This document shows, one piece after another, positions 45,401-54,393 of a stretch of 64,000 bases of DNA; the first letter of the stretch is position 1, and each line of letters opens with the position of its first letter. Under the pieces are notes generated by a model. It saw nothing but the letters and a program-made list of their open reading frames with translations, was not told the DNA's origin and did no database searches. The stretch is taken from the NCBI RefSeq assembly GCF_000265385.1, contig NC_018013.1:3268501-3332500 (forward strand). The letters run 5' to 3'. This stretch comes from Aequorivita sublithincola DSM 14238. GTDB lineage: Bacteria > Bacteroidota > Bacteroidia > Flavobacteriales > Flavobacteriaceae. The translations under genes and the position numbers were made by a program.

Positions 45401-46000
45401 GACTACCTAACTTACAGTCTCATTAGCAGTTATATTAAACTTTCCAAAGATATTGGTGGAAAGAACCCTGAAGTAAGCAAAACGTTGAAGTTGCTTTCAG
45501 AAAACATTAAAAAGGATGGATGGTTGCGAGCTGAAGCTTTAATAACTTCCGTAAAGTTAGATATTGAAATAGACCCTAAAATCTGGAACGAAGCTTTAGA
45601 AGATTTATATTCTCGATTTGAACTGATGGAAGGCCTTGTAGATGCTGAAAAGACCGAAATGATTCCAGAAGAGTATTTACAGCCGAAGGAATTTGCCAAA
45701 CTATCACTTTACAACACAGCTGGAGAGGAATATGACGAATATCCTAGCGCTTTCAACTTTTTGGGAGAAACTATAGTAGACGACAAATGTTATTACACGT
45801 TTACTTATTCCTTTGGAGAAGATAAACGTGAAGATGAACAATTCCTTGGAGTTGTAGAAGAAACTGCCATAGATTTTTCAAATTTCAAATTGGCCAACGT
45901 ATATCTAGACTGGGAATCTGTAGAAGAAAACTGGCAAACCCAAGCCACCAAAATCATTAAAGAAGCTACCAATTCCGAAGATTCTATAATAGAAGAATAA
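42488..46000 (+). CDS. Large TraB/GumN-family exported protein with three repeated modules
   Basis: A 1170-residue protein. The ATG at 42488 gives a signal peptide ending in NTLIAQ; the ATG 18 codons upstream is less suitable. Residues about 30-295 are a TraB/GumN (Tiki-like) domain with both GxxH motifs: GTIH at 48-51 and GTAH at 262-265. Then three modules of about 140 residues follow (about 311-447, 459-605, 618-759), each ending in a similar block: FFNSIKII, FFSSFKLL, FFNSFEIK. Residues about 765-1000 look like helical HEAT-type repeats and the last 170 are unassigned. GumN-only homologues are about 300 residues, so this is a strongly extended form. Function unknown; metallopeptidase activity is possible from the TraB core. 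Confidence 0.82.
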   Translation: MSRTIRFLFLAIFIFFNLNTLIAQDRKDYGLLWEIKHKDSNKKSYLFGTIHVKDNRAFQFSDSVIPAIKNSEMFALEINPDSVYTDFGRNYVSKESENVFKKILSKEDYERLKVRFQKVNKTDLDSFPISHPQLIESMLTKEQNKPDDRRTFLDAYLYGIAFNNNKEITGLEKIEDQIPLQKDLDEKDLKKSILNILDSSGPDLNKQLEELILIYYDGNIDNILNYVDSFGPADKIMVSRNNVMVNSLDKIMQNKTVFAAVGTAHLPGKNGMLELLTKKGYTVRKMGASFNDEEQQFAIKPNTDRWQINTDESLGYSVLTPTKPIPLKIGDNYEMLTSTDLIFGGTFHYMVLDLRNQNLKEGFDFEENIIKGQLKDSTYSVLKRKTFLIDSVPFTEVFIQKEKSVSRMQFTLVNKIIYTFFSESSLEEVTSPYADAFFNSIKIITPKVEPSVWRNKTDSIGAYSIRIPEAELDRSYEAPNPNGSEESPYVLNIFSSEDKAKNTIYLFRYNDQPVGYYLNQKDDYYIYFEDFFKERGTPIGEPKNITMDGAEGKEYELLFSDKYHTIAKLFLRGNRTYLLMAQTFNESEKIAEDDEFFSSFKLLPYADASFDTIVNIDEYYSFKAPSEKVVIEAESVGGLSEYGYIKNYSSLDLKTSGTYLVQQSKLKPYVRKKSLQAFYDDYIEVLTDYNDSLTSNIPTTMAGKPAREIRMQNSDTDVKQRMKLLLDDDTIVLFLTYLGDEEINEPRVDEFFNSFEIKKKSNKFDLTDSKADLIFKDLKSKDSTKFIAAKGALSYYDFDASEYKILKKNLNKRYADDTLTYGVKYYIINALTSLEKPETLKTLTDFYKKEKNSYNGSLEALEQILMLKNSEAAATYFDLLENHKPERISDNPYEVLSTLSDTIPLFIANDARFSKLADIDDYRDQLSEIYVYNISGDSLNGDKMPLFKNKLISHLYKDSQLYIDTIARKNNDYLTYSLISSYIKLSKDIGGKNPEVSKTLKLLSENIKKDGWLRAEALITSVKLDIEIDPKIWNEALEDLYSRFELMEGLVDAEKTEMIPEEYLQPKEFAKLSLYNTAGEEYDEYPSAFNFLGETIVDDKCYYTFTYSFGEDKREDEQFLGVVEETAIDFSNFKLANVYLDWESVEENWQTQATKIIKEATNSEDSIIEE

Positions 46001-46022
46001 TCCCAAAAAAGTAGATAAATGC

Positions 46023-46050
46023 AAAAGTCCCGCGTAAGCAGGACTTTTTG
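46023..46050. terminator. Bidirectional terminator
   Basis: AAAAGTCC (46023-46030) pairs with GGACTTTT (46041-46048) and T/A-runs flank both sides. It serves the TraB-family gene and the convergent lpdA. Confidence 0.8.
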
Positions 46051-46070
46051 AATTCATGAATAATAATATT

Positions 46071-47474
46071 TTAAATGTTTAATGCTCTATCATCTGTAGC
46101 AGCAAGCGCGGCTTCTTTAACAGCTTCCGCATAAGTTGGGTGCGCGTGGCTCATTCTTGCAATATCTTCAGCGCTAGCACGGAATTCCATCGCAACAACG
46201 GCTTCAGCAATTAAATCTGCAACGCGGGCGCCTACCATATGAACGCCTAAAACCTCATCAGTTTTTTTATCTGAAAGGATTTTCACAAAACCATCGGTAT
46301 CACCACTGGCGCGACTTCTTCCTAAAGCACGCATTGGGAATTGACCAACTTTATATTCAACTTTCGCTTCTTTAAGTTGCTCTTCAGTTTTTCCAACAGA
46401 AGCAACTTCAGGCCAAGTGTAAACCACGCCAGGAATTAGGTTATAGTCAATATGTGGTTTTTGTCCAGCGATTATTTCAGCAACCAAAACGCCTTCTTCC
46501 GAAGCTTTGTGCGCCAGCATTGCCCCACGAACTACATCACCAATGGCGTATATGTTTTTAATATTTGTTTGAAGATGGTCGTTAACGTCAATCATACCGC
46601 GTTCGGTGATTTTCACGCCAGCGTTTTCAGCTTTTAAACCATCTGTGTAAGGTTTTCTTCCAACGGAAACCAAGCAATAATCACCTTTGAATGTAACTTC
46701 TTTATCGTTTTTATCGGTTGCAGTAACGGTTACTTCTTTTCCCTTTTTAGAAACTGCGGAAACTTTATGCGAAAGATTGAATTTCACACCTTGTTTCTTC
46801 ATAACCTTTAACAATTCCTTGCTTTGAGCAGCATCCATTGTTGGGATAATTCTGTCCATATATTCAACTACAGTAACTTCTGAACCTAAACGATGATAGA
46901 CTTGACCTAGTTCAAGACCAATCACGCCACCACCAATAACTACAAGGTGTTTCGGTATTTCTTTTAAACTTAATGCTTCAGTAGAAGTTATAACTCGGTC
47001 TTTATCAAGTTTTATAAAAGGAAGCGTTGAAGGCTTGCTACCAGTAGCAATTATAGTATTTGCAGCTTCAATGGTTTCAGTTTTCTTACCATTTGTGATT
47101 TCAATGTGGGTAGCATCTTTAAAAGCGCCCATTCCTGTGAAAACGTCAATTTTGTTTTTGTCCATCAAAAACGCAATTCCTTTGGTAGTTTGATCTACAA
47201 CCGAAGCTTTGCGTTCTATCATTTTTTTGAAATTCAGCTTTATATCGCCTGGAATCTCGATGCCGTGTTCTTCAAAATGCTTCATAGCATCTTCGTAATG
47301 ATGCGAAGAATCTAACAATGCTTTGCTGGGAATACAACCCACGTTTAGGCAAGTTCCACCCAAAACACTATATTTTTCAATGATTGCGGTTTTCATACCC
47401 AATTGTGCGCAACGTATTGCTGCTACATATCCTCCAGGACCTGAACCTATTATTGCTACATCATATTTTGACAT
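46071..47474 (-). CDS. lpdA: Dihydrolipoyl dehydrogenase (E3)
   Basis: A 467-residue flavoprotein, the E3 subunit of 2-oxo acid dehydrogenase and glycine cleavage complexes. FAD-binding GSGPGG is at 10-15, the redox disulfide GGTCLNVGC gives Cys42 and Cys47, the NAD site GGGVIGLE is near 180, and the C-terminal HAHPTYAEA supplies the catalytic His-Glu pair. Length is standard. No E1/E2 gene is nearby, so it probably serves several complexes. A TACCTTTG box lies 27 bases upstream on the minus strand. Confidence 0.97.
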   Translation of the reverse strand: MSKYDVAIIGSGPGGYVAAIRCAQLGMKTAIIEKYSVLGGTCLNVGCIPSKALLDSSHHYEDAMKHFEEHGIEIPGDIKLNFKKMIERKASVVDQTTKGIAFLMDKNKIDVFTGMGAFKDATHIEITNGKKTETIEAANTIIATGSKPSTLPFIKLDKDRVITSTEALSLKEIPKHLVVIGGGVIGLELGQVYHRLGSEVTVVEYMDRIIPTMDAAQSKELLKVMKKQGVKFNLSHKVSAVSKKGKEVTVTATDKNDKEVTFKGDYCLVSVGRKPYTDGLKAENAGVKITERGMIDVNDHLQTNIKNIYAIGDVVRGAMLAHKASEEGVLVAEIIAGQKPHIDYNLIPGVVYTWPEVASVGKTEEQLKEAKVEYKVGQFPMRALGRSRASGDTDGFVKILSDKKTDEVLGVHMVGARVADLIAEAVVAMEFRASAEDIARMSHAHPTYAEAVKEAALAATDDRALNI

Positions 47475-47500
47475 CTTGAATCTTTTTTTAAATGAAGTGG

Positions 47501-47508
47501 CAAAGGTA
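47501..47508 (-). promoter_or_regulatory. -7 box (TACCTTTG) of lpdA
   Basis: TACCTTTG read on the minus strand, 26 bases before the lpdA ATG. No good -33 match is seen. Confidence 0.5.
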
Positions 47509-47544
47509 CAATACTGTTCATTGGTTTTAAAGTTTTTTTGAAAG

Positions 47545-47608
47545 TGTTCAGTATTCAGTAGCAGTATTCAGTTAACCATATTCGTAGGCTCGTGATTTAT
47601 CGCGTGCC
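47545..47608. repeat. Dispersed repeat with CGTGAT/ATCGCG palindrome
   Basis: AGTATTCAGTAG-type repeats are followed by GGCTCGTGATTTATCGCGTG-CC, whose arms (47587-47596 / 47599-47608) pair well. The core matches the element at 2352-2370. Confidence 0.6.
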
Positions 47609-47671
47609 AATTAATTTTCCTGCTTTATTTGTGATGCAGAATAGGAACAAAAATATTTTTAATATAAAAAC

Positions 47672-49270
47672 TTACTCATTGCTTTTTATATCATTTAAAA
47701 TCCAGTCAATTTCTGGATCTCTTTTTGCTTCTCTATCAGCTCTTGTGGGTATAATTTCTTTATCTACTGTAACCCCAAAACCATCGGGCTCAACGTTGTA
47801 GAAGGTTTCAATTTGCATTAGGCCTAAGCGCATCACGATTTTAGAATTGGGCAGTTCATAGCCTTTCATAATTCCTGCGACCGTGCCATTATAAGCGCCG
47901 CCTGTTTCCTGACCTACAAATGTTGCTTTATTAGTTGCTTTTAATTGTGTGGAAAGAATGGAAGATGCAGAAAAGGAATTCCCGTTTATTAAAACGTATA
48001 GCTTGCCTTTATAATTTTGTGGATTGGGTTTGTGTTCTTTGGAAGATTTTAATCTGTAGTAAATAGTACCATCTATTTTCTTCGTTTTAAGAAGATTGTG
48101 GGTTATGATTACTGGAGCAAAAACTATAGCCAAGCCCTTAAGAAAAACTGGGCTTGTATTGTTTACAAAACTAGGTAGAAATGGAATTCTGGTAGTAACT
48201 TCACTAGGTTCCACAAGTGTGTATGGAGTTTCTGTAAAATAGGAATACAGGTTATCAATTTCATCTAAACTTCCACCGCCATTGTTTCGCAGGTCTAAAA
48301 TCATAGTTTTAACTCCTAAAGAGTCTATGGTTTTAAAACTTTCTGCATAAAAATCCTCAGGGTTTCCATTAGAAAAACCTCTAATTTTCATATAAGCCAC
48401 TAAGCTGTCAGCGCCTATTAAATCAAATGTTCTGGTATATTCATTTTTACTTTCTATATATCCTCGTTTACTATTGTATTTTCTTTTTAAACGCTCTGCA
48501 GTTCTTTCGGCTTTTCTTTCTTCTTTGGTTAATTTTTTCACAACCAATTTATCAATACTATCATTTGCAATAGAATCTTTGGAATTTTCTTTGGCATCCT
48601 TTTTCTTCTTCCAAAGTATAGTTCGAGTAAAAATTGAATCCGTGTTTTTAAAAGTTACGTGAATGCTATCTTGAAAGCCATTGTTTTTAAGGTAATAACG
48701 CGTAAACCTTGAACCAACAATACCATCAAATAAGGTTTTATTGAAACCATCACTCGCAATCAGAGTATTATATTTTTCGATGAGCTCTTTTGGTGTTTTA
48801 TCTTCTACAGCCGCGACCTCACTCCCAATAAGCAAAGATTCCTTGCCCTTGGCGTTGGTAAGCCATAATGTGTTTTCAAGATATTCAAAATCCATGGTGT
48901 TAAAAGCAAAGGCCTTATCTTTATAATTCTTTCGCTCTTTTCGGCTTCGCTTTATGTTTGGAGGACTAATACTAACGTGACCTTGTCTCACACTTCCAAC
49001 TACTGGCGCAAGTTTTTCATAAAAATCTCTACTAGATAAAGGAGTTTTAATAGCATTTTTCAAACTATCAAATTTAAAATCCATTTGTTCTTTTGGTGTA
49101 TATTGATACAACCGTGGATGGTACTTTTTTAGCTGATTATATGCAGCATCAACATCTTCTCTCAGTTCTTGTGGAGAATGTAGTTTGCTAATTTGTTCAT
49201 TATATTTTTTGATGCTGCTACAGGAAGTGAAAATAATAGAAGCTATGAAAAGAAGTGATTTTATGTGCAT
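47672..49270 (-). CDS. S41 family peptidase, lipoprotein
   Basis: A 532-residue protein with a lipobox (IIFTSC, Cys17). The C-terminal half is the S41 (tail-specific protease/IRBP-like) domain: MILDLRNNGGGS near residue 325 and NGNSFSASS near 430 with the nucleophile Ser. The following block reads GQETGGAYNG and lacks the Lys of the GKG motif in Ser/Lys dyad enzymes, so it is closer to the tricorn/IRBP-type branch. A very basic and charged segment (about 225-275) separates the N-terminal region. No PDZ domain is obvious. Role in envelope proteolysis is inferred. Confidence 0.88.
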   Translation of the reverse strand: MHIKSLLFIASIIFTSCSSIKKYNEQISKLHSPQELREDVDAAYNQLKKYHPRLYQYTPKEQMDFKFDSLKNAIKTPLSSRDFYEKLAPVVGSVRQGHVSISPPNIKRSRKERKNYKDKAFAFNTMDFEYLENTLWLTNAKGKESLLIGSEVAAVEDKTPKELIEKYNTLIASDGFNKTLFDGIVGSRFTRYYLKNNGFQDSIHVTFKNTDSIFTRTILWKKKKDAKENSKDSIANDSIDKLVVKKLTKEERKAERTAERLKRKYNSKRGYIESKNEYTRTFDLIGADSLVAYMKIRGFSNGNPEDFYAESFKTIDSLGVKTMILDLRNNGGGSLDEIDNLYSYFTETPYTLVEPSEVTTRIPFLPSFVNNTSPVFLKGLAIVFAPVIITHNLLKTKKIDGTIYYRLKSSKEHKPNPQNYKGKLYVLINGNSFSASSILSTQLKATNKATFVGQETGGAYNGTVAGIMKGYELPNSKIVMRLGLMQIETFYNVEPDGFGVTVDKEIIPTRADREAKRDPEIDWILNDIKSNE

Positions 49271-49420
49271 TAAGTACTTTTTTAATAATCAAAAATTAAC
49301 GATGAAAGTTCTAATTTTAAGACACATAAATACGGATTTAATTTGAATAATTAAAGTGCCTTTATTTTTATATCCGTCTCAAATTTCGCAATTTTGTGCA
49401 ACAACCAAAAAACTACGATT

Positions 49421-50620
49421 ATGGCTTTCAAACCCGCAGACAATATTCAGGATTTACAATACTTTGGCGAATTTGGCGGAGTTAATCCTTCCATTTCAGA
49501 TTCTTCAACCTATACCTTTCTTTCAGCAAAAACTATGTTCGATACTTTTGAAGGAAATGCAGACGGCTGTTATCTCTATTCGCGTCATTCCACCCCTTCC
49601 AATTTATATTTAGGCAAAGCATTAGCTGCGATGGAAGGCACCGAAACCGCAAATGTTGCAGCTAGCGGAATGGGCGCGATAACCCCAGCGATTTTACAAC
49701 TCTGCAAAGCTGGCGACCACGTAGTTTCTAGCCGAACAATTTACGGTGGAACTTATGCTTTTCTAAAAAACTTTGCTCCAAGATTGAATATTGAAACGGC
49801 TTTTGTAGATATCACGAATCTTGAACAAGTGGAAAGCTCAATTACAAAAAACACAAAGATCATTTATTGCGAAACCGTTAGCAATCCACTTTTGGAGATT
49901 GCAGATATTGAAGCACTTTCAAAAATTGCTAAAAAACATAACTTACAATTGTTGGTTGACAATACGTTTTCACCTTTAAGCCTTTCTCCTGCTGAAATGG
50001 GAGCTGATGTGGTTTTGCACAGTTTAACAAAATTCATCAATGGAAGTAGCGACACCATGGGCGGCGTAACTTGTGGAACTCAGGATTTTATTAATAGCCT
50101 TCGTAGCGTGATTGATGGCGCAAATATGCTTTTAGGCCCTGCAATGGATAGTCTTCGTGCGGCTTCAATCTTGAAAAACCTTAGAACACTTCATATTCGC
50201 ATAAAACAGCACAGTGAAAACGCTTTGTATTTAGCTGAAAAGTTTGAAGCTGATGGTTTAAAAACTGTTTATCCAGGTCTAAAATCGCACTCTGGTCATG
50301 AACTATTCAAAAAAATGATGAATAAGGAATACGGTTTTGGTGGCATGTTAACTATCGATGTTGGCGGAATTGATAAAGCCAACGAATTGATGGAACTGAT
50401 GCAAGAACGTAATCTTGGATACTTAGCAGTAAGTCTTGGTTTCTACAAAACGCTTTTCAGCGCGCCAGGTTCTTCCACTTCTTCAGAAATACCTGAAGAA
50501 GAACAAAAGGAAATGGGTCTTAGTGATGGATTGATTCGTTTTTCAATTGGGCTCGATAATGATATTGCGCGTACTTATAAGATGATGCGGGAGTGTATGG
50601 TTGAGGTTGGGGTTTTGTAA
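49421..50620 (+). CDS. Transsulfuration-type PLP enzyme (methionine gamma-lyase/cystathionine synthase family)
   Basis: A 399-residue Cys/Met-metabolism PLP enzyme. The PLP lysine is Lys204 in HSLTKFINGSSD, and the N-terminal ligands include YSRHSTPS and the ASGMGAI loop near residue 77. The ATG at 49421 is chosen over an in-frame TTG at 49394. The family covers methionine gamma-lyase, cystathionine gamma-synthase/lyase and O-acetylhomoserine sulfhydrylase; sequence alone does not decide between them and no other methionine gene is adjacent. I see no SAM-responsive leader in the short upstream region. Confidence 0.82.
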   Translation: MAFKPADNIQDLQYFGEFGGVNPSISDSSTYTFLSAKTMFDTFEGNADGCYLYSRHSTPSNLYLGKALAAMEGTETANVAASGMGAITPAILQLCKAGDHVVSSRTIYGGTYAFLKNFAPRLNIETAFVDITNLEQVESSITKNTKIIYCETVSNPLLEIADIEALSKIAKKHNLQLLVDNTFSPLSLSPAEMGADVVLHSLTKFINGSSDTMGGVTCGTQDFINSLRSVIDGANMLLGPAMDSLRAASILKNLRTLHIRIKQHSENALYLAEKFEADGLKTVYPGLKSHSGHELFKKMMNKEYGFGGMLTIDVGGIDKANELMELMQERNLGYLAVSLGFYKTLFSAPGSSTSSEIPEEEQKEMGLSDGLIRFSIGLDNDIARTYKMMRECMVEVGVL

Positions 50621-50667
50621 TTAGCGCTAAATTTTTAAAGAATTTTTGGACATTCCTTCTGTGTTTT

Positions 50668-52407
50668 TTATAGTGACTCTATAGTTAAATTGGTCATATT
50701 AGCGAATATTTTAATTTTTGGCGTTTGAGCATTTGGTGTGGCAGAATCTGTCTTACCTGCCTGGATAAAATAAGTTTGTTCTGCATCAAGCTGTAAAATT
50801 TTTACTACCGTAACAGTATGTATTTTGTCATCTGTGATTTCTGTATAAATTGATGTAGAAGGTATTCTACCAGAATTATTTTTTGAAAGATAAAATTCAA
50901 CAGATTTAATATCAGGAGCATAGGGAATCATTCCGTTCATAACTTTATAAGTGATTGTATAAGTTACCTTAAATGGTGCAGAACTCGGGGATCCGGTATA
51001 TCTAATTCCATTCAAAAGTAAATCGACATTGGCGCTTCCGTTTCCAGCAGCAAAACTTGCAGGCAAAGCAAGGTTATCATTATATTGAGAAAATTGGAAA
51101 TCTACATCATCTTTTAAAAATATCTCTCCATATTTCGGTGCTACACTTCCTCCAGCAGTTGGTGTTTTCCAAGTAACATTTCCTGACCCATCTGTTTGTA
51201 GAACTTGATTATTAGCTCCACGTGTATTTGGCATAATATAATTTGTATTGTTGTCAGTGCGTCCAATATTTAATTTACCCGCTGTTTTAACTTCGGCAAT
51301 ACTTGTATTTCCAAGAACAACTTGGTTTGCTAATGTGGTTACTGCTCCATTTCCAAAAGCGGATGAGTTTGTTTGAATAGCTCTACTAGCCTGACCTACC
51401 GCAGTTGAGTTAGAACCTGTTGCTTGCGCATCACGCCCCACAGCAATAGTATTTGAATTAGTTGCTTGGGAAATATCTCCTATTGCAACTGAGTTATCTC
51501 CAATAGCTTGAGCAACTTGACCTACTGCTGTTGAACTTGCACCTTCTGCTTTACTTCTTAAACCAATAGCAATCCCGTTCGTTTTATTTGGATCATTAAA
51601 ATTAGATTGCGCTCTATTACCGATAGCTACAGAATTAGCACCAAATGATTCTGATGTATCTCCAATTGCTATGGAACTAGAACCTCGTGCTTTGCTTAAA
51701 ACTCCAATTGCCACTGCGCTTGCAGTATTTGCAGATATAGCTTCTGCCCTAGAACCAAGAGCAACCGCATTATTTGTAGTTGCCCTTGCACCCTCTCCTA
51801 ATGCAACTGATCTATCTCCGATTGCCTCAGCTTCCGAACCTACCGCAACTGACCGGTATTGATTCGTAATAGCATTTTTTCCTATTGAAACACCCTGTTC
51901 AACATTATTTAAACCGACGCGAGAATTTTCGCCAATTAATATACTTTCTGTTAGATTTATTGGCACAATCTGTCCACTATTTGTAAATTGAACACGTTCG
52001 ATATTCTTTACTCTAAATTTTATTGGTTTATCATTTATAGTTCCTAAAAAGTCGGCGTCTACAACGGTGTTTCCCCTTAAATTCCATTTATCAACAGAAG
52101 CCGCCGGTGTCATTTGTACCCAAATAGTTCCGTTCCAATAAACATATCCAGGAGTAATTGGATTATTTCCAATAATTGTTGCTGTATTGAATATTAATGT
52201 TCCTGCAACCAAAGCACCTCCGTTGGGATTTATAACGGTATTAGTATCAATATTTCCCCTTAATGCATAAGTTGGAATTAATAAACCGCCAGGTATGGAA
52301 CTGTTTATTTCCAAAGCAGCTCTGGGTGTTGTTGTTCCAACTCCCACCTGAGCGTAGGATGAAAACGTTATTGCAAATACAATTAAAATTGGGGATAAAA
52401 ATTTCAT
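50668..52407 (-). CDS. Secreted protein with YadA-head-like repeats
   Basis: A 579-residue exported protein with a signal peptide (MKFLSPILIVFAITFSSYAQ). The start of the mature part, VGVGTTTPRAALEI, is a common opening of Bacteroidetes surface proteins. Residues about 165-375 are a run of about 14-residue YadA/Hep_Hag head repeats (SVAVGSEAEAIGD, SVALGEGARATTN, SIAIGDTSESFG, and so on). The C-terminal 150 residues are beta-rich. No YadA membrane anchor and no clear T9SS sorting domain is present, so secretion and anchoring are open. A TAAGTTTG box (52422-52429, minus strand) lies just upstream. Confidence 0.85.
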   Translation of the reverse strand: MKFLSPILIVFAITFSSYAQVGVGTTTPRAALEINSSIPGGLLIPTYALRGNIDTNTVINPNGGALVAGTLIFNTATIIGNNPITPGYVYWNGTIWVQMTPAASVDKWNLRGNTVVDADFLGTINDKPIKFRVKNIERVQFTNSGQIVPINLTESILIGENSRVGLNNVEQGVSIGKNAITNQYRSVAVGSEAEAIGDRSVALGEGARATTNNAVALGSRAEAISANTASAVAIGVLSKARGSSSIAIGDTSESFGANSVAIGNRAQSNFNDPNKTNGIAIGLRSKAEGASSTAVGQVAQAIGDNSVAIGDISQATNSNTIAVGRDAQATGSNSTAVGQASRAIQTNSSAFGNGAVTTLANQVVLGNTSIAEVKTAGKLNIGRTDNNTNYIMPNTRGANNQVLQTDGSGNVTWKTPTAGGSVAPKYGEIFLKDDVDFQFSQYNDNLALPASFAAGNGSANVDLLLNGIRYTGSPSSAPFKVTYTITYKVMNGMIPYAPDIKSVEFYLSKNNSGRIPSTSIYTEITDDKIHTVTVVKILQLDAEQTYFIQAGKTDSATPNAQTPKIKIFANMTNLTIESL

Positions 52408-52618
52408 AAATTAATTTTTCGCAAACTTACAATTGTTTAAGTTTTTTCCTAATGATAATTAACAATTTATTAATGACAAAAAAAACTTTGTATTAAAGAA
52501 ACAAGAAGAGTCCTAGAGTTTAAATTAAGTAGACCAGATTATTTTTATTCATTTTTGTTTAATTTGCATACCTTTTCACAAAATCGTAACATTACATACC
52601 AAAAAATATTACTTCCGT

Positions 52619-54121
52619 ATGCAAAGCCAAGACATCAAGCCAACAGATCCCAAAGACGACCAAGTTGTAGAAAACGTAGAACTGAATATTTGGGAGGCAC
52701 TGATTCCTGTTGTTGCATTGATTGCAATGTTGGCGTACAATGTACTTGTGGCTTATAATGGTGAAGACGATAACCCTTTAGGAGGTAGTAATCAATTTGT
52801 TCTTTTGCTTGGCGCTGCCGTAGCTGCTATTGTTGGTTTTTTCAACAAAGTGAATTTTGAGCAAATGGTAGAGGAAGTAGCTGTAAACATAAAATCTACA
52901 GCTAGTGCTATTTTAATTCTACTAATGGTTGGAGCTTTGGCCGGAACTTGGCTCATAAGCGGTATTATACCAACGATGATTTATTATGGTCTACAAGTAT
53001 TGAATCCAACAATTTTTCTTGCCGCCTGTGTTATTATTTGTGCAATAATTTCTGTTGCAACGGGAAGTAGTTGGACAACTTCAGCAACGGTGGGTATTGC
53101 CTTAATTGGTATTGCAGATGCTCTGCACGTTCCATTAGGAATGACGGCTGGTGCTGTGCTATCTGGCGCCTATTTCGGTGATAAAATCTCACCAATGAGC
53201 GATACAACAAACCTTGCTCCAGCAATGGCTGGAACGGATTTGTTTACTCACATTAAGTACATGCTTTACACTACCGTACCTACAATCATTATTACCTTAA
53301 TTGTCTTTATTATTATAGGTCTCAATTTAGATACTACCGGAAAAGCAGATACGCATTTAATCTTAGCTTCCGTAAATAAGGCAATTCACGTTAGTCCTTG
53401 GTTGTTTGTAGTTCCCGTTATAGTGATTGTGTTAATTATCAAGAAAACTTCTCCTTTAATCGCCTTATTAATAGGAACTCTTTTAGGTGGAGTTGCCGCA
53501 TTAATTTTTCAACCAGAAATTGTAACCTCTATTGGTGGTGGAACTTCTTTGGATTTTAGAACAGCATATAGAGGAATTATGAACGCTATTACCATAGAAT
53601 CTTCAATTCCAACAGACAATGAAGCACTAAAAGGATTATTTACCGGAGGGGGTATGAGCAAAATGCTTCCAACCATTTGGCTAATTCTTTGTGCAATGAC
53701 TTTTGGAGGAGTTATGGATGCTATTGGTGCTTTGGCTGCAATTAGTAAAGCATTATTAAAAGTATTTCATACTGTTTTTGGATTATTTGCTAGTACCGTT
53801 TTTAGCTGTTTGGCATTAAATGTAACGGCGAGCGACCAATATTTAGCAATTGTAATCCCCGGAAAAATGTATGCAAAAGCTTTTAGAGATAAAGGCCTTG
53901 CTCCTGAAAACCTTTCGCGAACATTGGAGGATTCTGGTACTGTTACTTCTGTATTGGTACCGTGGAATACTTGTGGAGCCTATCAGAGTACTGTTTTGGG
54001 TGTAGATACACTTCATTATGCAGGTTATGCAATTTTTAACTGGCTGAGTCCTTTTATGACACTTCTTTTTGCCGCTTTCAGGATAAAAATTAGACAGCTC
54101 GCTTCTCCAGTAAAAGCATAA
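52619..54121 (+). CDS. nhaC: NhaC-family Na+/H+ antiporter
   Basis: A 500-residue membrane protein with about 11-12 helices. The family signature runs through GSSWTTSATVGIALIGIA (about residue 152) and SGAYFGDKISPMSDTTNLAP (about 181-200), with the conserved Asp residues of NhaC. It exchanges sodium for protons across the cytoplasmic membrane, which fits a marine or brackish flavobacterium. A TACCTTTT sequence lies about 45 bases upstream and may be the -7 element. Single gene. Confidence 0.9.
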   Translation: MQSQDIKPTDPKDDQVVENVELNIWEALIPVVALIAMLAYNVLVAYNGEDDNPLGGSNQFVLLLGAAVAAIVGFFNKVNFEQMVEEVAVNIKSTASAILILLMVGALAGTWLISGIIPTMIYYGLQVLNPTIFLAACVIICAIISVATGSSWTTSATVGIALIGIADALHVPLGMTAGAVLSGAYFGDKISPMSDTTNLAPAMAGTDLFTHIKYMLYTTVPTIIITLIVFIIIGLNLDTTGKADTHLILASVNKAIHVSPWLFVVPVIVIVLIIKKTSPLIALLIGTLLGGVAALIFQPEIVTSIGGGTSLDFRTAYRGIMNAITIESSIPTDNEALKGLFTGGGMSKMLPTIWLILCAMTFGGVMDAIGALAAISKALLKVFHTVFGLFASTVFSCLALNVTASDQYLAIVIPGKMYAKAFRDKGLAPENLSRTLEDSGTVTSVLVPWNTCGAYQSTVLGVDTLHYAGYAIFNWLSPFMTLLFAAFRIKIRQLASPVKA

Positions 54122-54274
54122 TTTACTGTACATAAGACGATAAGACTTAAGACGTAGGACTACCTATTTTATTTCAAAAATAATTAATCGAAACAATTTT
54201 GATCTTTCATCTATTTTTAAAATATTTCTACTTCATTCAAACAAAGACATATAACTTTTATTTATTGTTAAAAA

Positions 54275-54313
54275 ATTAACCTATTATCAAAACCTATCGG
54301 TTTATAAGTTAAT
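54275..54313. promoter_or_regulatory. Dyad-rich region upstream of the peroxiredoxin promoter
   Basis: ATTAAC (54275-54280) and GTTAAT (54308-54313) face each other, and between them AAACC-TATC-GGTTT (54290-54303) is a second small dyad. This is about 40-75 bases upstream of the TATCTTTG box. It could be an operator of a redox regulator; there is no direct evidence. Confidence 0.25.
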
Positions 54314-54349
54314 CCATTCGTTATATCTTCCTTCAGCGGGCATACTTCC

Positions 54350-54357
54350 TATCTTTG
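54350..54357 (+). promoter_or_regulatory. -7 box (TATCTTTG) of the peroxiredoxin operon
   Basis: TATCTTTG followed by CCG, 36 bases before the ATG at 54394, in the usual Bacteroidetes position. Confidence 0.55.
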
Positions 54358-54393
54358 CCGTAGTAAATAAACAATAACAATAAATAATAAAAT

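Noticed and set aside
54122..54180. AAGACGATAAGACTTAAGACG repeats after nhaC as a regulatory array
   Set aside because: Short degenerate low-complexity sequence without spacing regularity; looks like repeat decay.
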